DNA of 64,000 nt from Streptomyces lincolnensis (GTDB lineage: Bacteria > Actinomycetota > Actinomycetes > Streptomycetales > Streptomycetaceae). Of the stretch, positions 1 to 7,239 are shown piece after piece. The position numbers and the translations under genes are program-made. The notes below the pieces were generated by a model. It searched no databases. It was not told the origin of the DNA and saw only the letters and a list, made by a program, of their open reading frames with translations. The first letter of the stretch is position 1. Each line of letters begins with the position of its first letter. Where the stretch lies: contig NZ_CP016438.1 in the NCBI RefSeq assembly GCF_001685355.1, forward strand, positions 806,001 to 870,000, written 5' to 3'.

Positions 1-2
1 TC

Positions 3-125
3 GACTTCGCGCACTCCGGCCCCGGCGGCACCGAGCCTGAGGGTGTCGAGGTGCTCCTGATCCGCACCAGGGACGAAGCGCATCACCTCCTCGCGCGCTT
101 GCGGTCACGGACTCTTCCTGTTTAG
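3..125 (+). CDS. Possible C-terminal end of an unidentified protein (partial)
   Basis: A 40-codon frame, open from the left edge, ends at a TAG overlapping the palindrome that precedes the SDR gene. G or C dominates its third codon positions, at least in the first 25 codons, as in genes of this DNA. I do not recognise the family. A competing reading on the minus strand starts with ATG at 83 behind a GGAGG that sits very close to it, and also runs off the edge. The two cannot both be real and the sequence here does not decide between them. Confidence 0.3.
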   Translation, partial: DFAHSGPGGTEPEGVEVLLIRTRDEAHHLLARLRSRTLPV

Positions 126-143
126 GATTACGATCGTAATTCT
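124..143. promoter_or_regulatory. TetR-type operator palindrome upstream of the SDR gene
   Basis: ATTACGATCGTAAT at 127-140 is a perfect 14-bp palindrome, and the symmetry extends to 124-143 with one mismatched pair. It lies 29 bp before the SDR start at 169, where an operator would block transcription. Related sequences occur near 3315, 5216 and 6971, close to two intact tetR genes, so a TetR-family repressor is the likely ligand. That assignment is inference. Confidence 0.6.
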
Positions 144-168
144 ACAGCCTACTTCACCGGGAACCTCC

Positions 169-867
169 ATGGACCTCTCCACCAGCACCGCCCTTGTCAC
201 CGGCGCCAACCGGGGATTCGGCCGGGCCCTCGCCGCCGAACTGCTCAGCCGCGGCGCCACCGTCTACGCCGGCGCCCGCAACCCCGACCAGGTCGACCTG
301 CCCGGCGTGAAGCCGATCGCGCTCGACATCACCGACCCCGTCTCCGTCGCGGCGGCCGCCGAGGCCACCGGCGACATCACGGTCCTGGTCAACAACGCGG
401 GGTCGTCCACCGGCGCCGACCTGCTGACCGCCGACCTGGACGCCGTCCGCCTGGAGATGGACACCCACTACTTCGGCACCCTCTCGGTGGCCCGCGCCTT
501 CGCACCCCAGATCGCGGCCAACGGCGGCGGGACGATACTGAACGTCCTGTCCGGCCTGTCCTGGGTCAGCTTCCCGGACTTCGGCGCCTACTGTGCCGCC
601 AAGTCCGCCGAGTGGTCGCTCACCAACGCCCTGCGCCTCCAGCTCGCCGGCCAGGGCATCCGCGTGGCCGGCCTGCACGTCGGCTACATGGACACCGACA
701 TGGTCCGAGCCGTCGACGCGGCCAAGTCCGACCCGGCCGACATCGCGCGGATCGCCGTCGACGGCATCGCCGCCGGCGCCTACGAGATCCTCGCGGACGA
801 GGCCTCCCGACAGGCGCAGGCCGCACTGGCCGGAGGCGTCTCCGCGCTCTACCCGCAGCTCCCCTGA
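169..867 (+). CDS. SDR family NAD(P)-dependent oxidoreductase
   Basis: The 232-residue protein is a classical short-chain dehydrogenase/reductase. It has the Rossmann motif TGANRGFG at residues 11-18, the structural NNAG at 75-78 and the catalytic triad S128, Y141 and K145. Members of this family oxidise alcohols or reduce carbonyls with NAD(P)H in the cytoplasm. The substrate cannot be read from the sequence. The length is normal for a compact SDR. A near-perfect palindrome ending 26 bp upstream suggests control by a TetR-type repressor. No co-transcribed neighbour is seen, since the next gene downstream is on the opposite strand about 300 bp away. Confidence 0.9.
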   Translation: MDLSTSTALVTGANRGFGRALAAELLSRGATVYAGARNPDQVDLPGVKPIALDITDPVSVAAAAEATGDITVLVNNAGSSTGADLLTADLDAVRLEMDTHYFGTLSVARAFAPQIAANGGGTILNVLSGLSWVSFPDFGAYCAAKSAEWSLTNALRLQLAGQGIRVAGLHVGYMDTDMVRAVDAAKSDPADIARIAVDGIAAGAYEILADEASRQAQAALAGGVSALYPQLP

Positions 868-1166
868 GGACAGCTCCCCCGAGAGCAGCCGCCCAGCGAT
901 CCGCCCCGAGTCCGGCTGACGGTTGCGGCGGGGCGGCCCCTCAGCCTGTCGTCCGGCCAGGCATGCCCGGCCATTCCCAAGCCGGTGGAGCGCCCCTCCG
1001 GAGGAGACCTTCCGGGACAATGGGATGACTTGGTGGGCCGGCCCCGGGTGACCCTTCCTCTCGCCCCGGGCCGGGGCCATCGAGCCCGCCACGGCGGCCG
1101 TTCTCGTGTCCGCTCGCCGGCCCCACGACCCTCGCCGCCGGGAAAACCGACCGAGGCGTCCTCAGC
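868..1166. other. Convergent intergenic region without a recognisable gene
   Basis: About 300 bp separate the convergent SDR and HxlR genes. The open frames here are shadows with low-complexity Arg/Pro/Gly translations. GC-rich complementary stretches (GGCCCCGGG near 1040 and CCCCGGGCC near 1068) could form a hairpin acting as a two-sided terminator, but no T-tract follows. Confidence 0.4.
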
Positions 1167-1676
1167 TCACTCGGGCGACCTCACCCGAAAGGCCGGGCCG
1201 GGGACGCTCTCGATGTCCTTCGCCTGCACCGGATGACCCTGTCCGCAGCGGATCTGGACGTCGACGTGCGCACCGCACTCGCGATGGCGCGCCAGGACGG
1301 CCGGCCCCTCCGGGTCGGCACGGTAGCGGTCACCCCACTGCAACAGCCCCATCACAGCCGGCACCAGATCCATCCCCTTGGACGTGATCACGTACTTCGA
1401 CCGGCTCCGCGAGCCCGGCTCCTTGTACGTCTCGGTGGCCAGGATCCCCTCCTCCACCAGCATCCGAAGCCGTGCCGCGAGCAGGTTACGAGGACAGCCG
1501 AGAACCCGTTCGAACTCACCGAAGCGCGACGAGCCGTACCAGACCTCCCGCAGAATCAGGATCGTCCACTTCTCGCCCACGACCTCAAGAGTCCGCGCGA
1601 TCGAGCAGTTCGACGTGTCCCGGTCGAGCCGGGGATCCATGCCGGTGTCTTGCAGAACTTCGGTCCACGCATCCAT
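1167..1676 (-). CDS. HxlR family winged-helix transcriptional regulator
   Basis: The 169-residue protein has the HxlR fold: the leading Cys motif (NCSIARTLEVVGEKW), a winged helix, and the wing signature EPGSRSRSKY. HxlR proteins are small dimeric DNA-binding regulators that often sense electrophiles or aldehydes through the N-terminal Cys and control oxidoreductase genes. The start used is the ATG at 1676; a second ATG at 1640 (codon 13) is possible, and neither has a strong ribosome binding site. The C-terminal 40 residues, with further Cys and His, are longer than in the smallest family members. A 22-bp element just upstream recurs at the quinone oxidoreductase promoter near 7098, so autoregulation plus control of that gene is likely. 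Confidence 0.9.
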   Translation of the reverse strand: MDAWTEVLQDTGMDPRLDRDTSNCSIARTLEVVGEKWTILILREVWYGSSRFGEFERVLGCPRNLLAARLRMLVEEGILATETYKEPGSRSRSKYVITSKGMDLVPAVMGLLQWGDRYRADPEGPAVLARHRECGAHVDVQIRCGQGHPVQAKDIESVPGPAFRVRSPE

Positions 1677-1695
1677 GAGAGCGATTCTAACCGCT

Positions 1696-1717
1696 TGAGT
1701 TTACTTTCAGAGACTCA
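1696..1717. promoter_or_regulatory. HxlR operator candidate, copy 1
   Basis: The 22-bp element reads TGAGTTTACTTTC, four variable bases, then ACTCA, so TGAGT and ACTCA form inverted ends around a 12-base interior. It lies 20 bp upstream of the hxlR start codon. The same element with the same spacing recurs at 7098-7119, the only other occurrence I found. Binding by the adjacent HxlR protein is inference. Confidence 0.6.
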
Positions 1718-1728
1718 GCCATCCGAGG

Positions 1729-2040
1729 GTGAGTGTCGCCTCGGGCCACAAGCCACACGGACGGCATCGACGGCTCGGACATCTCCACACTGTCCACGTC
1801 GCCGCCCATGAACTGAGCACACAGGCGGATCGGTACGACACGCTGTGGCCCGGCCGAGAGGGACTTGAGGACTTCGTTCGCGGTCACCTGTCGCCCGAGC
1901 ACCGTGACCGGCCCGGCACCGGACGCCCCTCCGCCGCCCTGCTCGACGAGATCAGCCGCTCCACGGACGGCACCAAGCAGGCCACCCAGGGCGCGACGGC
2001 CATCGTGGAAGAGATTCGAGAACGCCCGCACGTTCATCGA
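1729..2040 (+). pseudogene. Remnant of a TetR-family regulator gene (C-terminal domain)
   Basis: From about 1804 to 2035 the plus-strand frame encodes a segment clearly related to the ligand-binding domain of the two TetR proteins at 4561-5151 and 5301-5903. Shared stretches include GREGLEDFVRGHLSPEH, SAALLDEISRST and the helix after it. The DNA-binding domain is absent: residues before about 1800 do not resemble a TetR helix-turn-helix, and the frame degenerates after 2035. This is a third, decayed copy of the TetR module that accompanies the alpha/beta hydrolases here. Confidence 0.65.
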
Positions 2041-2209
2041 CCGACAGGCGCGACCGCACCGCAACGATGACGACGGTTCGAGATCGGCCTCCGGCCTGCG
2101 GTGCGCGAGGCATCGAGCCGAGCCCGGATGCGAGGACCCATTCCGCGCGTCCGGGTATGGCCACTCCCGGCCGGATGCGCCGCCCGACGGCCCCCGACAC
2201 CCGCTACCG

Positions 2210-3076
2210 CTACCGCTCAAGGAAGTCGAGGGCTTCCGCCACGAACTGCTCGTGGAACTGGAAGATGCCTCCGTGACCGGCGTCGGGGTAGACGACGATG
2301 TCGGCGTTCGGCAGTCGCCGGGCCAGTTCGAACGAGTTCTTCGTCGGCACCATCCTGTCGCTCTCTCCGTTGGCGACGAGCACGGGCTGACGGATGACGG
2401 AGAGGTCCTGGGGCTGCGCCAGCCCCCAGCGGTGGATGGCCTTGAGCTGGGCGAAGTAGGACGTGAGGGAGATCGCCTTGTCGCGGTCGTGGGTGCGCTC
2501 CTTGAGCCGGGCCAGGAACTGTTTTCCGGCTCGGCGTCCGCCCGCGGTGCGGGTGAAGAAGAGGTACTGCTTCGGGTCCTGGAGGGTGAACAGGGCCCGG
2601 ACGGTGTCGAGATGGGACAGCCGGCTCACGTTCTTGATGCCCTCGCCGCCCGCGGGGCCGGTGCCCGTGAGAATCAGCTTGCGGACCAGCTGCGGTTCGT
2701 TCCGCACGATCACCTGGGCGATCATGCCGCCCATCGAGAAGCCGTGGATGTCGACCTGCTTGAGCCCGAGTCCACGGATGAAGGTGACGGCGTCCTTCGC
2801 CATTTCCTCGATGGTCTTCGGTGTCGAGCCGCTGGATGCGCCGACACCCCTGTTGTCGAAGGTGATGACGCGATGCCTCGCGGCGATGCCGTCGACGACC
2901 CGGGGATCCCAGTTGTCCAGGACCGCGGCGAGGTGGGTGATGAAGACCACCGGGACGCCGGCCTTCGGGCCGAGCTCACGGTAGGCGAAGGTCACTCCCC
3001 CGGCGGTGAGCGTGCGGGTGGGCGCCTTCCTGTACGACGTCACCACATCGCCTCGTACTTCTTGTGCGTCGTTCAC
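2210..3076 (-). CDS. Alpha/beta fold hydrolase
   Basis: The 288-residue protein is an alpha/beta hydrolase without a signal peptide. The nucleophile elbow GFSMGG places Ser at 114, with a probable acid at D240 (GESDRMVP) and His at 268 (DAGHGG). An FDNRGVG motif at 73-79 is typical of the haloperoxidase/esterase-like branch. The start is GTG at 3076, preceded by an AAAGG ribosome binding site. It is a close paralog of the protein starting at 3497, with the same length and equivalent catalytic positions, so the pair arose by duplication. Substrate unknown. A degenerate tetR fragment lies beyond its 3' end. Confidence 0.88.
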   Translation of the reverse strand: MNDAQEVRGDVVTSYRKAPTRTLTAGGVTFAYRELGPKAGVPVVFITHLAAVLDNWDPRVVDGIAARHRVITFDNRGVGASSGSTPKTIEEMAKDAVTFIRGLGLKQVDIHGFSMGGMIAQVIVRNEPQLVRKLILTGTGPAGGEGIKNVSRLSHLDTVRALFTLQDPKQYLFFTRTAGGRRAGKQFLARLKERTHDRDKAISLTSYFAQLKAIHRWGLAQPQDLSVIRQPVLVANGESDRMVPTKNSFELARRLPNADIVVYPDAGHGGIFQFHEQFVAEALDFLER

Positions 3077-3314
3077 GGCCGTGCCTTTCTGCGGGGAGGC
3101 CTGGACCGCGGCTGCGGTGCAAGCGCGGACGACGCCAGAAGGTTCGCAGGGGTCGGAACCCTGCCCATTGAGCCCTTCAGCATCACACCGACTATTACAT
3201 TATGACCATACTTTAATGGGCCCCGCAAGGGGTGCGTCACACGTGAGGTCAGATGACGCGGGCGAGGCGCCGGGCACACAAAGGAGCTTGCGACCCACCG
3301 GCCAGTCACTTAGA

Positions 3315-3328
3315 ATGATGAACGTAAT
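3315..3328. promoter_or_regulatory. TTACG-family operator candidate upstream of hydrolase 2
   Basis: ATGATGAACGTAAT matches 11 of 14 positions of the perfect palindrome at 127-140 and keeps one intact CGTAAT half-site. It lies in the spacer between the divergent hydrolase genes, about 170 bp before the start at 3497. It may bind the TetR protein encoded at 4561-5151 or its paralog; this is inference from similarity. Confidence 0.4.
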
Positions 3329-3496
3329 TCAATCTTCGGGGGCCTGATGCTGACTGCACGGGCATCCATGACGCGAAGGTGTCGGGCGTCGCTCCTGACG
3401 TCGGCCATACCGAATCAGAACATCCTCCGGCGCGGGGGAAGCCCGGGACGAACAGCACAGTCCTCCACTCTCTCCACTTACATGAAAGACCTGGCC

Positions 3497-4366
3497 ATGA
3501 GCGCACCGCGAAATTCCCCGCCCCCCTCACGATCGTCGTACAGGAACGCGCCAACCCGCTCGGTGTCCGTGGACGGGGTGGACTTCGCCTACCGCGAGCT
3601 CGGCCCCGAGGACGGCGTGCCGTTGGTCCTCCTGATCCACCTGGCCGGAAACCTGGACAACTGGGACCCGAGCGTCGTCGACGGACTCGCCGCCCGGTGT
3701 CGGGTGATCACCTTCGGGAACCGCGGGGTGGGCGGGTCGGATGGCTCCACGCCGGACACGATCGAAGAGATGGCCCACGACGCAGTGCGGTTCATCCGCG
3801 CCCTCGGTTTCGACCACGTCGATCTGTTCGGCCTGTCGATGGGCGGCTTCATCGCACAGGTCATCGCGGCGGACGAACCGCACCTTGTCCGCAAGGTCAT
3901 CCTCGCGGGCACCGGCCCCGCCGGCGGCCACGGCATTGACAAGGTCCCGGCCCTGGCCGTTCAGGCCACACTCAAGGGCACCCTGACCCGCCAGGATCCG
4001 AAGCTCTCCCTCTTCTTCACCAACACCCCAAGCGGCCAGAGAGCAGGACGCTCTTTCCTGCGGCGGCTGGAGGAGCGTACGGACGACCGCGACAAGGACA
4101 TCTCGCTGCCGTCGGTCCGCGCCCAGATGAAGGCCATCAAACGATGGGGCCGCCAGGCACCGTCGGACCTGTCGGCGGTTCATCAACCGGTACTCGTGGC
4201 AAACGGCGCGAACGACCGGATGGTGCCCAGCCAGAACACGATCGACCTGGCCGCTCGCCTGCCCAGGAGCGAGCTTGTCCCCCTCTACCCTGATTCCGGC
4301 CATGGGGGGATCTTCCAGAACCACGAGGATTTCGTCGCCAGGGCACTCGGGTTCCTAAGGTCCTGA
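3497..4366 (+). CDS. Alpha/beta fold hydrolase, paralog of the 2210-3076 gene
   Basis: The 289-residue protein aligns with its divergent neighbour over nearly its whole length. The catalytic set is S114 (GLSMGG), D240 (GANDRMVP) and H269 (DSGHGG). The usual Asp of the xxDNRG motif is Gly here (FGNRG, 73-77), a difference from the paralog that could affect the active-site loop. The open frame extends to 3347, but similarity to the paralog begins only after the ATG at 3497, so that start is chosen. The upstream ribosome binding site is weak. A tetR gene lies convergently downstream, matching a regulator/hydrolase module. Confidence 0.87.
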   Translation: MSAPRNSPPPSRSSYRNAPTRSVSVDGVDFAYRELGPEDGVPLVLLIHLAGNLDNWDPSVVDGLAARCRVITFGNRGVGGSDGSTPDTIEEMAHDAVRFIRALGFDHVDLFGLSMGGFIAQVIAADEPHLVRKVILAGTGPAGGHGIDKVPALAVQATLKGTLTRQDPKLSLFFTNTPSGQRAGRSFLRRLEERTDDRDKDISLPSVRAQMKAIKRWGRQAPSDLSAVHQPVLVANGANDRMVPSQNTIDLAARLPRSELVPLYPDSGHGGIFQNHEDFVARALGFLRS

Positions 4367-4560
4367 GCTTGATCGGATGCCGTTGGAGCGGGCCCGCATT
4401 CGCCGCTCCGATGGACACCCCCTCTCACCCTCCCGAACGGTGCACGTCGCGCAGCGCCCCACGTCCGAGGCACGTCCTGCGGTTGCTCCCGCCATCCCGG
4501 GATCCTGTCCCGCATGGGAGCGAGTGCGGCTGGAACAGCCGGTCCCAGCACAGACGTGCG

Positions 4561-5151
4561 TCAGGCACGCTGCCAGGAGTCCAGCAGGGCGAGGGCATTG
4601 TCTACCCCCTGGTCGAGGAGCTCGTTGGCGAGTCGGCTGTCGGTCAAGGCCCGGGAGAGCTGTAGCGTCCCGGCCATCATGCCGAGGAGGCTGAGCGCCT
4701 TCACACGCGCGGAGGCCGGAGCCTCGGGCGCCAGTCGGGCGGCAATGCCCTCGACGAGGATCAGCACACCGTCGGTGTACGCCTGCCTGGTTGATTCGGT
4801 GCAGCGCCCGATCTCGTCGAGCAGAGCGGCGTTGGGGCAGCCGTCACCAAGCCTTTCACGGTGCTGGGGCGAAAGGTATCCCCGCACTATCTGCTCAAGT
4901 CCGGCACGGCCGGGCTCGGCCAGCGCGACGACGCTCTCGGCCTGCACCTTCAACTGGTCGGCGATCGCCGTCGTGACGAGGTCATCCTTGGATGCGAAAT
5001 GAGCGTAGAAGGCACCGTTGGTCAGCCCCGCGTCCTTCATGAGCGTCGAGACTCCGGAGCCGTCGATACCGTCCTGCTTGAACCGGCGGCCCGCCGTCTC
5101 GATGATCCGCCGCCTCGTCTCCGACTTGTGCTCTTTGCCGTACCGCACCAC
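4561..5151 (-). CDS. TetR/AcrR family transcriptional repressor
   Basis: The 196-residue protein has an N-terminal TetR helix-turn-helix (about residues 13-58, including GLTNGAFYAHFASKDDL) and an all-helical ligand domain. It is a close paralog of the next gene on the same strand (5301-5903), and both keep the CPNAALLDEI stretch that is also recognisable in the remnant at 1729-2040. The start is GTG at 5151, followed by a second GTG; the first is used. A palindrome-like ATTGCAAACGTAAT at 5216-5229 sits about 65 bp upstream and probably serves autoregulation. It converges on the hydrolase at 3497-4366, a plausible target. Confidence 0.9.
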   Translation of the reverse strand: MVRYGKEHKSETRRRIIETAGRRFKQDGIDGSGVSTLMKDAGLTNGAFYAHFASKDDLVTTAIADQLKVQAESVVALAEPGRAGLEQIVRGYLSPQHRERLGDGCPNAALLDEIGRCTESTRQAYTDGVLILVEGIAARLAPEAPASARVKALSLLGMMAGTLQLSRALTDSRLANELLDQGVDNALALLDSWQRA

Positions 5152-5215
5152 GCCACACGCTCCTTCGCCGGCCGGAAGGACCGGTTGCCCTTCCCCGACT
5201 CGACCAGTCTATGGT

Positions 5216-5229
5216 ATTGCAAACGTAAT
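5216..5229. promoter_or_regulatory. TTACG-family operator candidate at the tetR promoter
   Basis: ATTGCAAACGTAAT keeps the 14-bp length and 10 of 14 bases of the perfect palindrome at 127-140, with one full CGTAAT half-site. Its place between two tetR paralogs, upstream of the 4561-5151 gene, fits an autoregulatory site. Confidence 0.45.
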
Positions 5230-5300
5230 CCAAAGAGTCGACAGTGGCGACGCGGTCGGCGGCGGGCGTGGCGGTCCCCGCTCGACGGCGGATCTTCGTC

Positions 5301-5903
5301 TCAGTCGTGCTGCTCGGCGTCTATCAGTGCGAGGGCGTTGCGGATGCCCTGTTCGAGGAGTTGGTCGGCGAGCTGCCGGTCGGTCAGAGCGCGGGAGAGT
5401 TGCAGCGTTCCGGCCATCATGCCGAGGAGGCTGAGGGACTTCAGGCGTGCCGAGGGCGGATCGTGGGGTGCCAGGCGGGCGGCAAAGCCGTCGATGAGGA
5501 CCAGTACGCCGTCGGTGTAGGCCTGTCTGGTGGTGTCCGTGGAGCGTGCGATCTCGTCGAGGAGGGCGGCGTTGGGGCAGCCGTCCTCGATGTCGTCACG
5601 CTGCTGGGGGGAGAAGTACCAGCGAATGATCTGTTCGAGTCCGGCGCGGCCCGGTGCCGCCTGCGCGACGATGTTCTCGTGCTGGGCGCGCATCTGGTCG
5701 GCGACCGCGGTGGCGACGAGGTCGTCCTTGGAGGGGAAGTAGGCGTAGAGGGTGCCGTGGGTCAGGCCCGCGTCCTTCATGAGCGTCGCGACTCCGGAGC
5801 CGTCGATACCGTCCTGCTTGAGCCGGCGGCCGGCCGACGTGATGATCCGCTGCCGTGTCTGGCGTTTGTGTTCCTTCGTGTACCGCACCAGGAGTTCCTC
5901 CAT
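5301..5903 (-). CDS. TetR/AcrR family transcriptional repressor (paralog)
   Basis: A 200-residue TetR-family protein with the helix-turn-helix at about residues 17-62 (GLTHGTLYAYFPSKDDL) and a helical effector domain. It is strongly similar throughout to the 4561-5151 protein. The frame is open further upstream to 6014, but similarity to the paralog begins at the ATG at 5903, which is used here. It lies downstream of the SDR gene (6134-6949) on the same strand, with about 230 bp between them that hold a gene fragment. Regulation of that SDR through the repeated TTACG sites at 6971-7016 is the simplest hypothesis. Confidence 0.88.
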   Translation of the reverse strand: MEELLVRYTKEHKRQTRQRIITSAGRRLKQDGIDGSGVATLMKDAGLTHGTLYAYFPSKDDLVATAVADQMRAQHENIVAQAAPGRAGLEQIIRWYFSPQQRDDIEDGCPNAALLDEIARSTDTTRQAYTDGVLVLIDGFAARLAPHDPPSARLKSLSLLGMMAGTLQLSRALTDRQLADQLLEQGIRNALALIDAEQHD

Positions 5904-5946
5904 CACGGCAGCTGGGGCGAGTGCACCCCGGCTGCCGTTGGTCGGG

Positions 5947-6120
5947 TCAGTGGGCCGCGCCCGCAAGGAGAGCGGGGAAGTTGATGTTGGCGATGAACCT
6001 GAGCCCGTTGGCACCGATCGGCAGGGACTCGGTCGGAACCGGCGCGAGAACAGGATCGGTCAGCCACCCGGTCGCCGTCCGCCCGAGCCCGGAACGGACC
6101 AGGTGGCACTCCTGGGCACG
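5947..6120 (-). pseudogene. C-terminal fragment of an unidentified protein, possibly SMP-30-like
   Basis: On the minus strand a frame of about 55 codons ends in TGA at 5947-5949 and reads like coding sequence, including GWLTDPVLAPVPTESLPIG. It has no start codon of its own and the frame runs out of phase into the end of the SDR gene, so it is at best a remnant. A segment of this kind occurs in SMP-30/gluconolactonase-like beta-propellers, but that assignment is weak. It fills the gap between the SDR and tetR genes. Confidence 0.28.
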
Positions 6121-6133
6121 CGAAAGGTGAGCG

Positions 6134-6949
6134 TCAGTTCGGCATCCGGTTGAACCTGCGGACGATGCGGTCGAAGATCCGGGCCGGAAGGACGCGGTGG
6201 AACACGCTGATGCCTGCGGCGGTCGTGCCGGCGGTGCGCCGCAGTTTCGGGTTCCGGTCGGTGGCCGCCGCGACGATCACCTTGGCCACGGTGGCGGGAT
6301 CATCGCCGCCGCTGGCGTTCTTCGCCAGCACCTCGTCGAAGGTGCGCCGTCCCGACGCGTAGAGCGGCATTGGGGTGTCGCCCTGCACGCTGTGGTCCCC
6401 GAACGGGGTGTTGATCGGGCCGGGCTCGACGAGCAGGATCCGGACGCCGTGCTCGCGGACCTCGTGGTCCAGCGACCCGGAGTAGCCCTCGACCGCGTGC
6501 TTGGTCGAGGTGTAGATGGCCATGAACGGGCTGGGGACGAACCCGCTGAGGGAGGAGACGTTGATGACGCGTCCACTCCGTTGGGTGCGCATGTGCGGCA
6601 GAACCGCCTTGGTCATCCGCATGGTGCCGTAGACGTTGACGTCGAAGACCTCCTGCGTGCGGGCGACGGAGAACTCCTCGGCGGCGCCGTTGGCACCGAC
6701 GCCCGCGTTGTTGACCAGGACGTCGATACGCCCGAACCGGTCGATCACCTGCTTGACCACGGAGGCGACCGATTCGTCGCTGGTCACGTCGAGGTCTAGG
6801 TAGGTCACCCCGGCGGGCGCGGTGACTCGCGCGGCGTTGCGAGCGGTTCCGATCACCTCGAAGCCCGCCGCGGCGAAGGCACGGGCCGCCTCCTTGCCGA
6901 CCCCGGATGAGGCACCTGTCACGAGCACCACCGGCCGAGTTGTCGCCAT
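6134..6949 (-). CDS. SDR family oxidoreductase
   Basis: The 271-residue classical SDR carries TGASSGVG at 11-18, NNAG at 80-83 and the catalytic S132/S133, Y146 and K150. A C-terminal extension (from about residue 215) with a basic amphipathic tail ending FNRMPN is common in short-chain dehydrogenases annotated as oxidoreductases of unknown substrate. The ATG at 6949 is chosen because GGGAG lies six bases before it; a GTG one codon upstream is also open. Three tandem operator-like repeats immediately upstream and a tetR gene downstream on the same strand suggest a repressor-controlled detoxification unit. Confidence 0.9.
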   Translation of the reverse strand: MATTRPVVLVTGASSGVGKEAARAFAAAGFEVIGTARNAARVTAPAGVTYLDLDVTSDESVASVVKQVIDRFGRIDVLVNNAGVGANGAAEEFSVARTQEVFDVNVYGTMRMTKAVLPHMRTQRSGRVINVSSLSGFVPSPFMAIYTSTKHAVEGYSGSLDHEVREHGVRILLVEPGPINTPFGDHSVQGDTPMPLYASGRRTFDEVLAKNASGGDDPATVAKVIVAAATDRNPKLRRTAGTTAAGISVFHRVLPARIFDRIVRRFNRMPN

Positions 6950-6970
6950 CACGAGCTCCCTTGGTTTTGA

Positions 6971-7016
6971 GTTACGCCCGTAAGTCTTACGTTCGTATGT
7001 CTTACACTCGTATGAC
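6971..7016. promoter_or_regulatory. Three tandem 15-bp TTACG...CGTA repeats (operator array)
   Basis: Three consecutive 15-bp units start at 6972, 6987 and 7002: TTACGCCCGTAAGTC, TTACGTTCGTATGTC and TTACACTCGTATGAC. Each is an imperfect palindrome of the TTACG-N2/3-CGTAA type, and the first is the most symmetric. The array begins 22 bp upstream of the SDR start. A 15-bp period is not a whole number of helical turns, so adjacent sites face different sides of the helix, which suits oligomeric TetR binding or a decayed duplication. Confidence 0.6.
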
Positions 7017-7097
7017 TATATGATGACCGTCAGCCAATAGCAAGCGGTCGCGCCTGGCGATCCGAAAAAGGTCCGGGAAGTGGCGCTCGGCTCAGCC

Positions 7098-7119
7098 TGA
7101 GTTTACTTTCCTGCACTCA
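7098..7119. promoter_or_regulatory. HxlR operator candidate, copy 2
   Basis: The sequence reads TGAGTTTACTTTC, then CTGC, then ACTCA. It is identical to the element at 1696-1717 except in the four variable bases. It lies about 120 bp upstream of the quinone oxidoreductase start at 7240, in the same orientation relative to the window. It links this gene to the HxlR regulator 5.5 kb away. Confidence 0.6.
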
Positions 7120-7239
7120 GAGCTGTAGCGTCGTGGCCGGCACACCAACCCGACCGCACGCGAGGAACGGGCGCGCAGGGCGACTTGCGCGAAGAATCGC
7201 ATCGAACAGCGGAAAACCCACACAGAAAGGCGGCCGGGC

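Noticed and set aside
154..1092. Long minus-strand open frame over the first SDR gene
   Set aside because: It is antisense to a well-supported SDR gene; its Gly/Val/Arg-rich translation is the typical mirror of high-G+C coding DNA.
6971..7016. CRISPR-like short repeats
   Set aside because: Only three 15-bp units without spacers directly before a gene; they behave like an operator array.
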